64,000 nt of DNA, from positions 36,844,204-36,908,203 of the forward strand of contig OW028582.1 of NCBI GenBank assembly GCA_932294295.1. The letters are read 5' to 3'. Below the pieces are notes generated by a model. That model did no database searches and had not been told where the DNA came from. It saw nothing but the letters and a program-made list of their open reading frames with translations. The stretch is from Alitta virens (Eukaryota > Annelida > Polychaeta > Phyllodocida > Nereididae). Positions 25,700 to 38,245 of the stretch are shown here, one piece after another. Made by a program: the position numbers and the translations under genes. Every line of letters starts with the position of its first letter. The stretch's first letter is position 1.

Positions 25700-25955
25700 C
25701 AGGGGCGTGGATTTCTCTTGACGGGTGGGGGGGGGGGGGGGTGCAGGCCTACTTTGTCTGTCCTACTGTGCCATTCCCTCACTCCTACAAGTGACCGCAG
25801 TTAACGCTTGGAAACTGGCTAAGAGGTAAATTAATGGTGTTTCATTGATGCCCAACTATAAAAGTGTACTGATATGTGATATCAAGTGTGAACTGTTTAA
25901 CTAAGCACACATGTTCCAAAACAGAAGGGTGTGACAAAAGGTAATTTCTTATATC
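25700..25955. mobile_element. Partial copy of the G-tract hAT-like element
   Basis: It starts 'caggggcgtggatttctctt', has a G tract of about 17 bases and shares the inner core with 18763-19134 in the same order. The right terminal repeat is absent. Confidence 0.65.
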
Positions 25956-26815
25956 AATTTACTAAAACAAATGAGCAATATAATTATAGGCCAACATGTC
26001 ATGCTTGAGTATTACCTAACGTGGCATTTACCGTTGCTTCTTTTACCGCAAGAAACCACACCAGTCACTACTTATCAGTTACAGGGTACGAATGTGATGA
26101 CACTGATGAAAGAGCGAGATTTTACAACCGATATTGAACATTATGCAAATCGCAACATATCTGCATCCTTTTGATATAACTATGTAATAATCAATAATTT
26201 ACATATTCGTAGGGACATACTGCGGAAAAGTTTTAAAAAAGAGAAAAGAATCAATTACATGATGATAGAAAAAGAAATTATATTATTCATTAAGAGAGTA
26301 AAAACAGTTTAAAAAACGGAGAAATGAATAGACAGTAAAAACACAGAAGAAAGTAACACAGATTGAAAGAGAACAACGACGAAATGTCAATATCAAGAAA
26401 TCGGATATTTACAAAAACGTAAAAATGAAATAGAAAAAAAAAACCAAAGAAATGCAGAGAGAAAGTAAGACAGAAAGAATTGTAACCTACCTGCATAGTT
26501 CTATTTTGGCACCTGTATGACCCAGTTCAGTTGCAATTTGCTGCTGATGTAGTTGCAATAATAACATCGAGCATCTTTCTCGTTCAATTGCAAACTACTC
26601 ACTGACCTTTGAGCAGGGATGCCAGCCTCTTCTATGTTGCTGCTGCTGCAGGGCTCAGCGGGAGCCGCGGGTTGGCCAGAGATGCTGAGAACAGTCAGCT
26701 ACCTGGGTTATTGTCTATGGGGTAATTGTTGGGGGTGATAAGTTTTCTACCTATTTTTTTTTTTTTTTGGGAGAGGGGGATAACTACTTACGGCGGGAAA
26801 TAGCCCCAGGAGTAA
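25956..26815. other. Intergenic DNA, no gene seen
   Basis: I see no exon or known repeat. A T-rich run is at 26754-26768. Confidence 0.4.
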
Positions 26816-26890
26816 ATAGATAGATAGATAGATAGACAAACAGACAGACAGACAGCTGGACAGACAGCCAGACATATAGATAGACAGATC

Positions 26891-26924
<34 letters not shown>

Positions 26925-27100
26925 TAGATAGACAGCCAGACAGACAGACAGACAGATAGACAGATAGATAGATAGATAGATAGACAGATAGATCGATAGA
27001 CAGATAGACAGACAGACAGATAGATAGTTAGATAGATAGATAAATGGATGGACAGATAGATAGATAGATAAATGAATAAATGGATAGATAGATAGATAGA
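26816..27100. repeat. GATA/GACA microsatellite block
   Basis: About 285 bases of interspersed 'gata' and 'gaca' tetranucleotides with few interruptions. Confidence 0.98.
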
Positions 27101-27135
27101 TAGGGAACGTGCCGCCCTCTAAGGCAAGTTCTTGC

Positions 27136-27358
27136 TTTAACGAGGGTTGATTGATGAGGGAAAAAAAGGTGAGGAAGAGTCTAAAACACCTGTTATACCC
27201 AATGGGTGGGTCTTATACTTGTCCCAGTACAGACGCTGAGTACAAGGGACTACCAATTTAACATCTCGACATCTAGCTAATGTGTGGCCGATCTGGGGTT
27301 CAAACACAGGATCAATAAGAGGAGCAGGCCAGTGCCACAACCATTCGGCCACCTATCT
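27136..27358 (-). mobile_element. SINE, family A variant
   Basis: On the plus strand the block carries 'gggtgggtcttatacttg', 'gctgagtacaaggga' and the reversed B box near 'ctggggttcaaacacagg', ending with a reversed A-box-like 'caaccattcggccacc'. This is the same order as family A copies at 41961-42270, with many changes. Confidence 0.65.
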
Positions 27359-27529
27359 GGCTTTTTCGGTTTAACAAAAATCAAAGCCACTGACCCAATG
27401 GTCAATGTAAAGGTCAGCTCTTTTGTTTAAAGCTCCTGGGCTTTCTATATTTGTCTGTCTGTCTGTCTGTCAGTTGTTCTGCGTCTTCCTGTTTTCTGTC
27501 GGGTGGCCTGTCGAACTTTCCTTCCTTTT

Positions 27530-27775
27530 GTTCCAGATGTCGATTTGCCTAAGGCAATGCTGGCATGAGATGTTTCATTGGAGGTGCCTTAATTGCACTC
27601 TGTGTCTATGCTGAGGCAAGTAAAGACCCCACCCTTGGGATAAATGTTTAACATGGTGCAGACTCCAAGCAGCCTTATCATCTCATCATTACGTCTGCCT
27701 CTGGCAGCTGGTCATACAAGCTGACTAAGCTGCAGACCCAGTAGCACTGAGACATTTAGATTGAGACACTAAAAC
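27530..27775 (+). mobile_element. SINE, family A, body and tail
   Basis: The plus strand reads 'gaggtgccttaattgcac', 'tgctgaggcaagtaaag', 'ccttatcatctcatcattac' and 'cagacccagtagcactgaga', the family A body in forward order. The tRNA-like head is missing or unrecognisable. Confidence 0.75.
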
Positions 27776-28364
27776 ATGTCTCAGGTTTCACAAGACGGTC
27801 CTCATAGTGTCCTAGTTATACGAACATTTTGAAATCAGCACGTTTGTGAGGTAATTGGTATGCTAGTAGAAGCTAAGAGCAGTAGGACACCTTGGAGTGG
27901 TCATTATGGCTGACCATCGGTCAGTGGGAAAAAGTGACTCTGGCTATAAAAAGTTTTAACGGTATTAGGTGACTGATATTATCAGCTCTTGCTGAATCAC
28001 GCAAAGGTGACTACAAATATAGCTTTCATAGAAAAAGTTAGATAGCTTTCCCTGATACAATTCCATGTCTTTCATGTGCCAAAGGGTCATAATATAGTTC
28101 ACCAATATGATTCACAGATAATCAATTATGTGATTAATCATATCTGGGATCGAAGTGCACTCATATTAATTATAGGTATATTGCTTCTTAAAGACAATTA
28201 AATGGCGTGATTTTAAGTAATAAAGGTTGATGAGTTTAAAGATCAGTTAAAGCAGCCAACATTTTTACATTGCATAGCTTTAGTTTTTTTGTGTTTTCTC
28301 ATCCCTGGTCAATGGTCATCTGAAGTTTATAGTCTGTTAATTTGACATTAAAAGCAGATATAAT

Positions 28365-28490
28365 GATGAGATGATAAGGCCAGGAGGCCACAACATGTAG
28401 CACATTAACCCCAAGGGTGGGGTCTTTCACTTGCCTCAGCATAGACACCAAGTACCGAAACACCAATTGATATGTTGCAGGAGCCATTGT
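28365..28490 (-). mobile_element. SINE, family A fragment
   Basis: The stretch contains 'atgatgagatgataaggc', 'gggtggggtctttcacttgc' and 'tagacaccaagtac', an inner piece of family A in reverse order. Confidence 0.7.
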
Positions 28491-28499
28491 TACTCAACA

Positions 28500-30500
28500 T
28501 AAAGGTTTCTCTTCAATTCTTAAATCACCAAAATATGAATAAACACAAATAGTATTTGAAATTATTTGTGTGACAAACAACAATAAAACTCAAAAAGCAC
28601 TCACAAATATTGACACTGACGTATTCTCATTCTGATAAAAACATCATAATATCCTGTAATGGTCACTTGAACTTTAACCCCAATATTATATTGTTGCCAT
28701 TGACATGCCATGACCTTTGATACTCACAACAATGATATTGTACTGTCACAAGGCTGTGAACTGTTTTCAAAGTTCAAGAATATCAGTAATTTCCAGAATT
28801 TCTTTTTAAAAACATTTTAGTACATTTTTATAACTGTTAGTCTGTCTTTGTTTGTTCTATATGCGTTATGTAAGTCTATCTAGCTCATATCAGTCTGTCT
28901 ATCAAATTGTATCTGTTAGTCTAGGCTTATGAATATCTACATTATATCTAACTTATAATTATCTATCTATCTGTGGGTCCTGCGTACATACAATCTTCAG
29001 TCTGTCAATCTGTCTAAAGTGTAAGTCTTATATGCCCAGTGTTTTTTGTCTGTCTCTTGTTTCAGTTGAATATCTTTTATATATATATATATATATATAA
29101 TTTTATTGACCGCAGGACATCAAATAGATACATGTGTCATAAAAAAATAAAAACAAGGATAAAAATAAAAATATACATATATATAATGATTAAGTAAAAT
29201 AAAACAACATATATAACAACTTGGCTGGCAGGAAATTTCCAGAAATATATATTTCTAGTATTTGAATTGATACCTAATAACAAGCGATAAGTCACAACAG
29301 TTCAAAGTTACTGATAAATAAACACTAAACAGCTATGATAACACATCAATGGAAAATACGAGGACTTGTCATTCAAAACAATCAAAATGTTTTTTTTTTG
29401 TTTACTATAGCTGTAAACAGTCTACCTCCAGTGAGAAATAGACTGAAAATATTTCTTGCAAATAATCACAATTGAATCTGAAATTAATACCGCATTATTA
29501 AGGTTAGTTATCTAAGTTTGACCATACAGTAAACCTCGCTATTAAAGCCAGTGTGGTGCCAATTCATCAGCTGTAATGGTAATTTAAGGCGGTCCTCATC
29601 AGTGGGAAATGTCCAGTGGCTGGCAACACTTATGAGAGCGAAAATTTAAAAAAAATATTTTTCAAATATTCAATAACATGATAATTAAATATTTTAATTT
29701 GTTTTATAGAATATGTATCATAAACTTTTTTCTAAATTATATTCTAAATGGTATTTAAAGAGTTTTGAGTCCAGCTGGATTAGGGCATTCTGAAATTGGT
29801 AGTGTGAACAGTAATTTTTTGGACTGAAGGTTTTATAATTTAATTTTTCTACCATTTTTGTTGTTGTTGTTAAATTATGATACTATTAATATAATATATA
29901 ATATGTAAATCGATTTCCCTTATGCACCTTGAATAATAATTCAAGTCTATAATAAATAATGTGTAATATATATATATACATATTGAAATTGTGGATAATG
30001 AAAGCAAACTCTGGTGAAGGGCCATAGGTTGGCAGGCCATTCACCTCGCCAACCCTGGAAGGATAACTGCCAATTGTAGAAAGAATGTGGCCCCAAACCA
30101 AATCCAGGAAGACTGGCCCCTTTTCAAGAAGCACCAGCCCATGGGAGGTTAACTGGTACCTGTACCATGAATGGTTGGCCCTGGTCAACAAGCCCCCCTT
30201 ATATGAGGGCCCCTTCAGTTAAGGGTGCCTTTCCATCCACAGTGTCAACAGCCAATATTGTCTGTAGCCACATGCAGCAAGTGCAGTGTCAAAAGCCAAT
30301 ACTACGGACACTACAGAGAAAAATCCAAAATAAAGAATTATATAGCACTGTCATTGGGGGAGCTTTAGTATTGCAGCTCCCCCTTTTTTTGGTCAGGGGG
30401 GCTTAGTTCCCCCCAAGCTCCCCCCCCCCCACTTCTATCACTAGTCAAGTCCTTGTATGGACAAATGCGAGGGCTAATACCACAAAAGCTGGGGTCTTAC
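28500..30500. other. AT-rich intergenic DNA
   Basis: I see no gene. A (TA)n run is near 29078-29098. An open frame at 29886-30191 on the minus strand has no family features. Confidence 0.45.
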
Positions 30501-30525
30501 TTTTTAACGAGGTATTTCTTTCACA

Positions 30526-30631
30526 GATAGCATTCCAAATTGTGTCAATGTAGATGTAGGCGAAGTCAAAACGATGTTGTACCAACGGTGGCCTATGTAG
30601 GAACGACGCTGGCCCGATTTGGAATGCTATC
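30526..30631. mobile_element. 106-bp MITE, GATAGCATTCC family
   Basis: The ends 'gatagcattccaaat' and 'atttggaatgctatc' are perfect 15-bp inverted repeats. The inner sequence is not coding. The right arm, reversed, matches the insert at 13372-13434. Confidence 0.85.
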
Positions 30632-30739
30632 AAGTTTATGGTATTAAACTACCTGTGTTTATTTAAATTTTCCTAATACCTGTTATGTTTATAACTGCAC
30701 TTTTATTGTATTTTTTTCCATTTGTCACTCTTTTTTGTT

Positions 30740-30870
30740 TCATATTTTTTTATATAGAAGGAATGACTTGTAAGCCCAAGTGAGCTGGGTGTGACTAAAA
30801 TAGTTTTGTTACTGTTATATGTCATTCAATGTGTATCGTACACAAGGCAATAAATAATACCATACCACAC
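30740..30870 (+). mobile_element. Possible 3' end of a non-LTR retrotransposon
   Basis: The sequence 'aaggcaataaataatacca' followed by 'taccacacca' resembles a polyadenylation-like 3' end with a short repeat tail, as in the other elements here. No coding sequence is attached. Confidence 0.35.
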
Positions 30871-31435
30871 CATTAACGAGGTATTTGTAATAAACTAATC
30901 ATGTTATATTGGATTATTATTTATTGTTTATTGCCATACATGTCACAATATTGTACACATATAATTTTCCTTCTCGAAGGAATATATTCGCTGCTGAGAA
31001 GTTACGTTTAAATCAAAAGTACAAGAATAAACAGAAAATAATTAAATAGGGGATGAAATATCTAAATTTACTCCAGTCTCAAAGGCACGATGTCATAGTC
31101 AAGTATTCAATATAATAAATAAATGTTTTGGTGGTCTTCATAGTGAGGTTCTATCTGTATCTATACCATTGATATTATCTCGAATTCTCATATCACAAGA
31201 TTCCCCCTTTGTTTAGTCACCACGTGGCGTCACTAGGTCAAGGTGTTGACACGAAAATCAAGCCAATTCTGATCATTTATTTTATTGTATTAAGCATGAT
31301 AGGATATTCTGAATTATGGATCATAATGCTTACAAACATAAAGTATATTTCGTCGATTTCAACCCAAGTGTAACACAGGTAAGTGGATTAATTGTTTTTA
31401 TTGAGAAATGTGAAAATTTAGGTCATGCATGTGGT

Positions 31436-31796
31436 GGCCGAGGAGTACACTTTCGTGGCAGGAAAGTTGGTACTTACGTGGTATGACAGTCGGTACTTTC
31501 GTGGTATGACAGTTGGTACTTTCGTGGTATGACAGTTGGTACTTTCGTGGTATGACAGTTGGTACTTTCTTGGGGTAAAAGTTGCTACTTTCTTGGGGTG
31601 GAATTAGGACTTTTTGGGGAGAAATTTGCTTTAGTTTCTTGGGGCAAAAATTGGGTAATTTCTTGGGGAGAAAGTTGATAGCTTTCGTAGTGTAAAATTG
31701 AGACTGTCGTGGTGCGAAGGTGGGACTGTCGTGGTGCGAAAATCGGGATACTGTCTCCCTACGAAACAATGAGACCTCGAAGTGTACTCCTCGGCC
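31436..31796. mobile_element. Foldback element filled with a 22-23-bp tandem repeat
   Basis: The left end 'ggccgaggagtacactt' and the right end 'aagtgtactcctcggcc' are 17-bp perfect inverted repeats. Between them lies a degenerate tandem array with the phrase 'ttggtactttcgtggtatga', about 22-23 bases per unit, cleanest on the left and more diverged to the right. Because the array is contained within the inverted repeats it looks like one unit that moves or expands together. Confidence 0.8.
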
Positions 31797-31799
31797 GCT

Positions 31800-33790
31800 A
31801 TAAATTCATGCAAACAGGCATATAAAGAAAATGGACAAAATACAGAAACTTAAGCTGTATGTTTATATTTAAATTGCAATGTAATTTTTTTTAGTATCTA
31901 AGTCTGCACGATTTTGTGACAATGACTTTATATTATCGTGAAGTCCACGAATAAAAAAGCTGAATATATATTTACGCCAACATATTCAACAAATTGTTAA
32001 ATGTCATACGAAGCTACTTCATAGGAAAAGTTATATATTTTCAATGAACTGCATTTAATTTAATGGGAAATTTAGCTGTAGGATGACCAAAATTATTGGT
32101 AAAATTTTAAAATATTACAGGAAGGCATATCAGTGATCAGAAAGATAAGATAATCGGAGTTTAAGGTCCAAACTTTCATCGCCATTAAAGTGTTTTTTAT
32201 TCCGCAATGCAATAAAAATATATCTTAAGACTACTTCACTATTATGACCAAATCCAAATTAACTTCAAAAATGTTGACGTAACTGTATGTTAATTTTGAC
32301 CTAATTGTATGTTAATCTAATTAGTTTAACTAATACCATGTATTTCTATTTTTTTATTTTTTTTTATTTTTTGCCATTTTTTTTTTTTTTTGCTGACACA
32401 TGTTTCAATTTGATATTTTGCTGTCAATAAAAATGTATATATATTATGTATTTTAATTGCCTCACTAAAACATTACCTTACCATAAAGGTAATCGGCATT
32501 GCACTAAATATAGATGGTCATAATGACGAGGTTTCACTGTACACTGGTTATTTATTGCTCCATTTGATAATTCCAATCTTTTCGACATTTGCCAAAATTC
32601 CCCAATTGTAACTTTGTGGGAGGTAACTTTAGCAGTCAGTCTTAAAGCTTAGTAACTCGATATGCAATATATAGAATCAATGTTAAAAAGTACATATGTG
32701 AGATTTAAAATTAATGCCTACACTTGGAGAAGTACGAAATGGACAGAAATGTTATAGCAATGAGTCCTTATCAAAAAGTATTTTTATATTTACAGAGGAA
32801 GACCTAAAAAAAAAAGTCCCCAGTTATGACCTAAAGCTTTGCAACTGACAGCCACATTTTTCAAAATGACAAAAATAATATGTCAGTCACAGAATTGTAT
32901 TCTAATTATGTGCTAATTATAACAATATCTTCATTTTTTATATATATTATATCTTTAGTCAGTTTAAGTCATTTAACACTTGGATATGATATTATTTTTA
33001 ACCGAGGCAGGGTGGCCCAGTTCTACTTTTGGGTAGAATTTCGGAAACACTTAAAATGGAAACAATACTTACACTATATCTTAAAAGTAGTGCATTTTAG
33101 TAAAACCGTCCAACAGTAATATTTTACAAAAACAATTTATCAATTTAAAGTTCAACATTAATAGTGATTTCCCCATTTCTCAAAAATATCATTATCTCAG
33201 AAACATGCCAAGTGTACCCAAGCATGAAACAAAGCTTTACAATGAAGTCTCATCCTGTTCACCAGACTATATACAGAATGATTTGGTTTCCCAGCGCTCT
33301 CTTCTTGAAGGTTTATTCAAAGGTCATTGAGGTCACGGGTGCAGTGTGACGACCTTCAACATGACAAAGGAGCTGATCCAATTTAGATTTTTTATCGGAT
33401 TGAATTCAGGGGAGAGTGCAGGTTACTCAGTCTGAGATATTCCCATCCCCTGCAGTTGATGCAAAATTGATGAGCTTGGGATTTTGATCCGTGAAGATGA
33501 ATAGTGGATTTTCACGGAAAGTTCTCTGTATTTCCACTAGGTGGCTAAAACAGAATACTTCAATTCTATTGGCTGAAAAAGTTCTGCGCCCTTGGCTGTG
33601 ATTGGCTGAAGCAAAGGGCATGCTAGCAGCAGTATATTTAGTGCATTTTAATGTATATTTGAGACTTTATCATTTAGTTGATGTTCGTTATTTTTCTGAG
33701 AAAGTTATATTTATGGAATCAGTTAGTTATGATCTTCTATGTCTGAAAAGCAAAATGAGTAATAAGAGGGTAGAAAGACTTATGTCCTGC
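31800..33790. other. Intergenic DNA, no gene seen
   Basis: AT-rich sequence with T-rich runs near 32345-32390. I recognise no exon or repeat family. Confidence 0.45.
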
Positions 33791-33795
33791 TGAAT

Positions 33796-34250
33796 TCAGG
33801 GCTGTTCAGTGAAAAGACTATTCAGGTTTGTGTTGCTCGAACAGAGTTTGACGACCAGATCAATGATATTGTTGAGATAGTACAGGCTTTTCCCAGTACC
33901 ATTCACAAGACTTGAATCAATTTGGTTCTGATCTGACACACCTGCCCATATATGACAACCATCTCCGAATGACAGTGGTAACATGCACAGATTGAAGTGA
34001 CTTTCATCAGAGAACAACCTTGATGCCCACTGGTTCCTCTTCCAATGCAAACGGTCTCAAACCCTGTGAGGCCTGTGTCTAGCATTGTCGTCAGGTGCCA
34101 TGACAGGTCGTCTAGCGTGTAGCCATTTTTGATACATGCAAGTAGTTCTGAATACTGTAACATGACACAGAAAGAAGAACATTGATTAATCTGTTTTATC
34201 CGGGCATTGTTCACTTTGAAATGATCATTCATGGTTGCTCAGTCTCTATT
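33796..34250 (-). pseudogene. Tc1/mariner-like transposase relic
   Basis: On the minus strand from about 34130 a broken frame reads LHARRPVMAPD, then after a stop LHWKRNQWASRLFSDESHF. These match the ARRP...LT and WxxxxWxxVLFSDESRF blocks of Tc1-like transposases, where the first aspartate of SDES is catalytic. Downstream, HIWAGV and VNGTGKSLYYLNNII correspond to the VWGGI and YxxxIL region. There is at least one stop and the frame ends early, so it is dead. I could not define the terminal inverted repeats. Confidence 0.7.
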
Positions 34251-34917
34251 CCAGGTTTCTGTTGTCTCTGTTGCAACCTGCTTATGACACTTTGCAACTA
34301 GCAACTTCGGTTGTCCTACTTCCTGTCTGAAGCCTGGAAATGGCTGGGCAACGTTGCTCATTGACAAGTGCTGTCTTTGACTCATGATGGGCATGGAATA
34401 TTAAAAAGACTATTTAGATGTACTCAATGAACCAGAACACTTTAGGGACTGTTAATAGCATAGACATGTGTTGTGAGTACTAGTGCTGACCCCTTGTTAA
34501 AGTTCACACTGTTATGCAATAAGCACTGTAATGACATACATTGGGACAAAAGCACTTGAAAAGTCATAGGAGGTAATATAATGTTAAGTTTATCTAAAGC
34601 AGCTGTGAACTTTTTAGGGAGTTTTGATAAATTTGACTTTTTATCAGTGTTTTTGCGTCTCTTATAAAAAAAATTTGTGTTTCCTTATTTTCATTTCATC
34701 ACTCAAGATGTCTACATCATTATTACCCCCAGTCTATGCAACCAGGGCCACTATGCCATACACAGAAGCTTGCTTTTCTCAACACCAGTTTATTTGGCCA
34801 ACCAGCTTGGCCACCAACAATACTAATTATAAAGAAAATATAACTATAGCTAGTAGGAACTAACCTGAGCTACAACAAACCAAATCGAGCCATATCAAGC
34901 TGGAGATAGCTACAGTT

Positions 34918-35130
34918 AGTTTAATTAAAAACGGCCCGTCAAATTGAGCCCAGCCAAAGCTGTAATTGCTGGCTACACAAAACCGGATCTAAAAGTACAT
35001 ATTTATGATATATTTCATTAATTTTCTACATTTGCAATGTTTACACTTTTGTGGTGATAAATGTAAGCCGACTATTAGCTATAGAAGTGGACAGAAGCAG
35101 CTGGCATTAGCATGTTTAGACCACAGTCTG
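34918..35130. repeat. Dispersed repeat, family E
   Basis: Ordered matches to 10104-10412 include 'gtcaaattgagccca', 'acatatttatgatatattt', 'gtaagccgactat' and 'gtggacagaagcagctgg'. The following 35140-35190 also resembles 20155-20200. Confidence 0.6.
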
Positions 35131-35339
35131 GAAAAGGTCGCTACAGCCATCTAGAGTCAATTGTTTTTTCGAAACTAACTGTAATTGCGGATCAACTGAC
35201 ATCACATCATCAGAAAAACCGTTGATCAAAATTCATAACATTATGAATGAGATTTGTGCTGCAACTTACACATGTACACCACACAGGCCCTGCCAACTTA
35301 GCCATAGCTCCGTGTAGACAGCTACAGCCAGATTTTCTG

Positions 35340-35600
35340 GCAGTCTGAACGATCTCCGGCCCGGCACACTTCATGAGCTAAATCCCAGCTGGATGTCGAT
35401 CGCATGAGACGTTAAATTAGAGGTGCCTTGTACTCAGTGTCTATGCTGAGGCAAGTAAAATACCCCACCCATGGGGGTAAATGTGTAACATGGTGTGGAC
35501 TCTAAGCCTTATAATCTCATTATTACGTCTGCCCCTGGCAGCTGGTCATAATAGCTGGCCAAGCTTCCGACCCAGTAGCATTGAGACATAGACATTATTT
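35340..35600 (+). mobile_element. SINE, family A, without clear head
   Basis: The body is complete in forward order: 'gagctaaatcccagctgg', 'gcatgagacgttaaattaga', 'gctgaggcaagtaaaatacc', 'gtctgcccctggcagctgg' and the end 'cagtagcattgagacata'. The A and B boxes are not recognisable upstream. Confidence 0.75.
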
Positions 35601-36640
35601 TGAGTACTGTAACCCCCCTGCACTGGTTTAGGGGCTTGCTCATCAGAAGGGTGTATGTAATGGAGGGACATCCAGATTATTATGACCGAACATATTATAA
35701 TAATTAGCATTGTGCATTCCAAATATAACCAAATGCAACACTGTAAATGACACTGAAAAGCTTTGGTATTTCCAAGAAACAAAAACACTACCCACTTAAG
35801 GCTACTTTACTAATATATCATATTCATACAGCTATTCAGTTATGATCCTAATGGTTGGGCAAAATATCGTTAATTAGGTTCTCGGGGTCGTGTTAGTGTC
35901 TTTCCGGGTACATTGACACCTGGCAGTGTCTTAGAAGTGGCGAACTCCACAAATATCAAACATTTCCAAGCAGCGAAAAGGGCTTAGACTAATATATATA
36001 CGTGTTGAAGGGCCCCTTGGCCATATAGCTCCTCTACACCCACAATAACTCATAGTTCCTGTGATGTAGTTCCATGAGGCAGTTTCACGTTGCACAGAAT
36101 TATGCCACTGAAAGGTCACGAGACTTTGCCAGCCATCGTTGTGTCACGGAGCCCCCTGGTGGCGAGAGTAAAAGCCACAGGAATGAGTCATATCAATGAG
36201 TTACACATACACAGTGGAATCCTATACAATTTAGAATACTGTTGCTTTTAATATTCTGAGGTGACTAATAAGAACACATATGGGCACATCTATGACACTG
36301 TATACTCATTTAAAAAAATCACTTTGCATGTTGGGAAATATAATTATTTACAGGATTTTCATAACGGCTTCCACAGGAGAAAATACCTCATTTCAGGAGG
36401 CCTGTATTTACACCAATTATCCTGCAGTAGGCAAATGCATTCAAAAATTAGATTCATGACTGATCAGCATGGAACCTAGAGTAGAAAACTCCCATAATTA
36501 TTAAGGATTGCAGTAACAAGGTCTTGTACATAAAGCCCATGACATATATTCTAATATAAATGACGCAGCACCAAAGCCCAAGCTTACTGGTTCTGATATA
36601 CCTTCATTTCTGAATGGAAGTATCCCATGATAATCCTAAC
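35601..36640. other. Intergenic DNA, no gene seen
   Basis: I see no exon, element or long repeat in this stretch. Confidence 0.45.
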
Positions 36641-36644
36641 TGAT

Positions 36645-37378
36645 TTTTGGATTTCATGGGCATTTCATACAAATTCATTTCCATGGGCTATTTCATACAA
36701 ATTAATTTTGATGGGCTATTTCATACAAAATGCATTTTCATGGGCTATTTCATACAAATGAATTTCCATGGGCTATTTCATACAAAAGAATTTTCATGGG
36801 CTATTTCATGCAAAATGCATTTTCATGGGCAATTTATAGAAATGAATTTCCATGGGCTATTTCATACAAAATGCATTTTCAGGGGCTATTCATAAAGATG
36901 AATTATCATGGGCTATTTCATACAAATGAATATTCATGGGCTTTTTCGTACAATGAATTTCCATGGGCTATTACATTACAAATGAATTTTCATGGGCTAT
37001 TTCATACAAATGAATTTTCATGGGCTATTTCATACAAATGAATTTTCATGGGCTTTTTCATACAATGAATTTCCATGGGCTATTACATTACAAATGAATT
37101 TTCATGGGCTATTTCATACAAATGAATTTTCATGGGCTATTTCATACAAATGAATTTTCATGGGCTATTTCATACAAATGAATTTTCATGGGCTTTTTCA
37201 TACAATGAATGTCCATGGGCTATTACATTACAAATGAACTTTCATGGGCTATTTCATACAAATGAATTTTCATGGGCTATTTCATACAAATGAATTTTCA
37301 TGGGCTATTTTATACAAATGAATTTTCATGGAATATTTCATACAAATGAATTTTCATGGGCTATTTCATACAAATGCA
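36645..37378. repeat. 27-bp minisatellite upstream of the SLC34 gene
   Basis: The core unit 'catgggctatttcatacaaa' plus 'tgaattt' is 27 bases long and repeats over about 730 bases with variants. A variant block ('ctttttcatacaatgaat' then 'gctattacattac') starts at about 36941, 37053 and 37193, showing a higher-order pattern of four to five units. Since 27 is a multiple of three, long repeated open frames arise; I do not think they are genes. Confidence 0.95.
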
Positions 37379-37389
37379 TGTTTAAATCT

Positions 37390-38078
37390 TCAATATACAA
37401 AGATATAAATATGCACTCCACTCTAAAAAATACAAAATCTAACATGTTATCCAATGTATAATGATGAATGGTATATAAGTAAATAATTAATTTGATATAA
37501 CGCAATCTACAGAAATATAATAATAATATAAGATCAGATAGTAAATGTTAAAATTCAATTTAGAAAATTCAAAATTTCCAATTTAATGAGCAATACTTCT
37601 GACCAGCCCTTGTATATTCTTGGTACAAGCAATTCATTTAATGGCAAACAATAAGTACATACTTTTGTAAAATGTTACAAATTTAAGGTACATTACAGTT
37701 AAACCAGTTTATATAATATAATAAATAATCAGGCTTGTAATATAAATCCACTAACAATGAGGTTATTGTCCATAAAATTTCATTTTCTCTACTTACAGTC
37801 TCACATAAAACTATTAACCCGTTAGTAAGCCTTTGTGACAATTCCAAAATGGCCGTCTGGCTGTGCTATTTATAGTAGAATCCAGTCAGTTCTAGTAGGT
37901 TGTAAACATTAAAACATTATTAAACTGACCCTTTAGTGCCAGTTCATTGTTGTGGCTGTGTTTGTTTACTTTCCCCAGTCATAAATTCAACAACACCAAA
38001 CACATTGTTCAGTTCTTGAGAATCCCGATTGATAACAGAAAATCGTTGATAAAGCATCCTAACTACATATCACTTGTT
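37390..38078. other. 5' flank of the SLC34 gene
   Basis: AT-rich sequence between the minisatellite and the TATA box. It presumably includes promoter-proximal elements, but I do not name any factor site from sequence alone. Confidence 0.4.
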
Positions 38079-38112
38079 TATAAAAGGAATTTTCAAAGGT
38101 GAACCCTCAGTG
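38079..38112 (+). promoter_or_regulatory. Candidate core promoter of SLC34: TATA box and initiator
   Basis: TATAAAAG lies at 38079-38086. An initiator-like 'ctcagtg' has its A at 38109, 30 bases after the first T of the TATA box, which is the usual spacing. That start would give a 137-base 5' untranslated region before the ATG at 38246. An upstream non-coding first exon cannot be excluded. Confidence 0.5.
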
Positions 38113-38245
38113 AGATAAGGGCACTCAATGTGTCATTAGTGTAGTGAATATTGTTGGAGTATGTTTTGACTCATACTGCATGGAATAGTCATTTAGTTAA
38201 CAGCCACTACCAAGGAGGATTTTGTTCTATTCATTTATTTTCAAC

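Noticed and set aside
31398..31813. 123-residue frame on the minus strand
   Set aside because: It is a translation of the 22-23-bp tandem array inside the foldback element.
36647..37041. Overlapping repeated open frames in the minisatellite
   Set aside because: The repeat unit of 27 bases is a multiple of three, so stops are avoided by periodicity. There is no start context, splice signal or family similarity.
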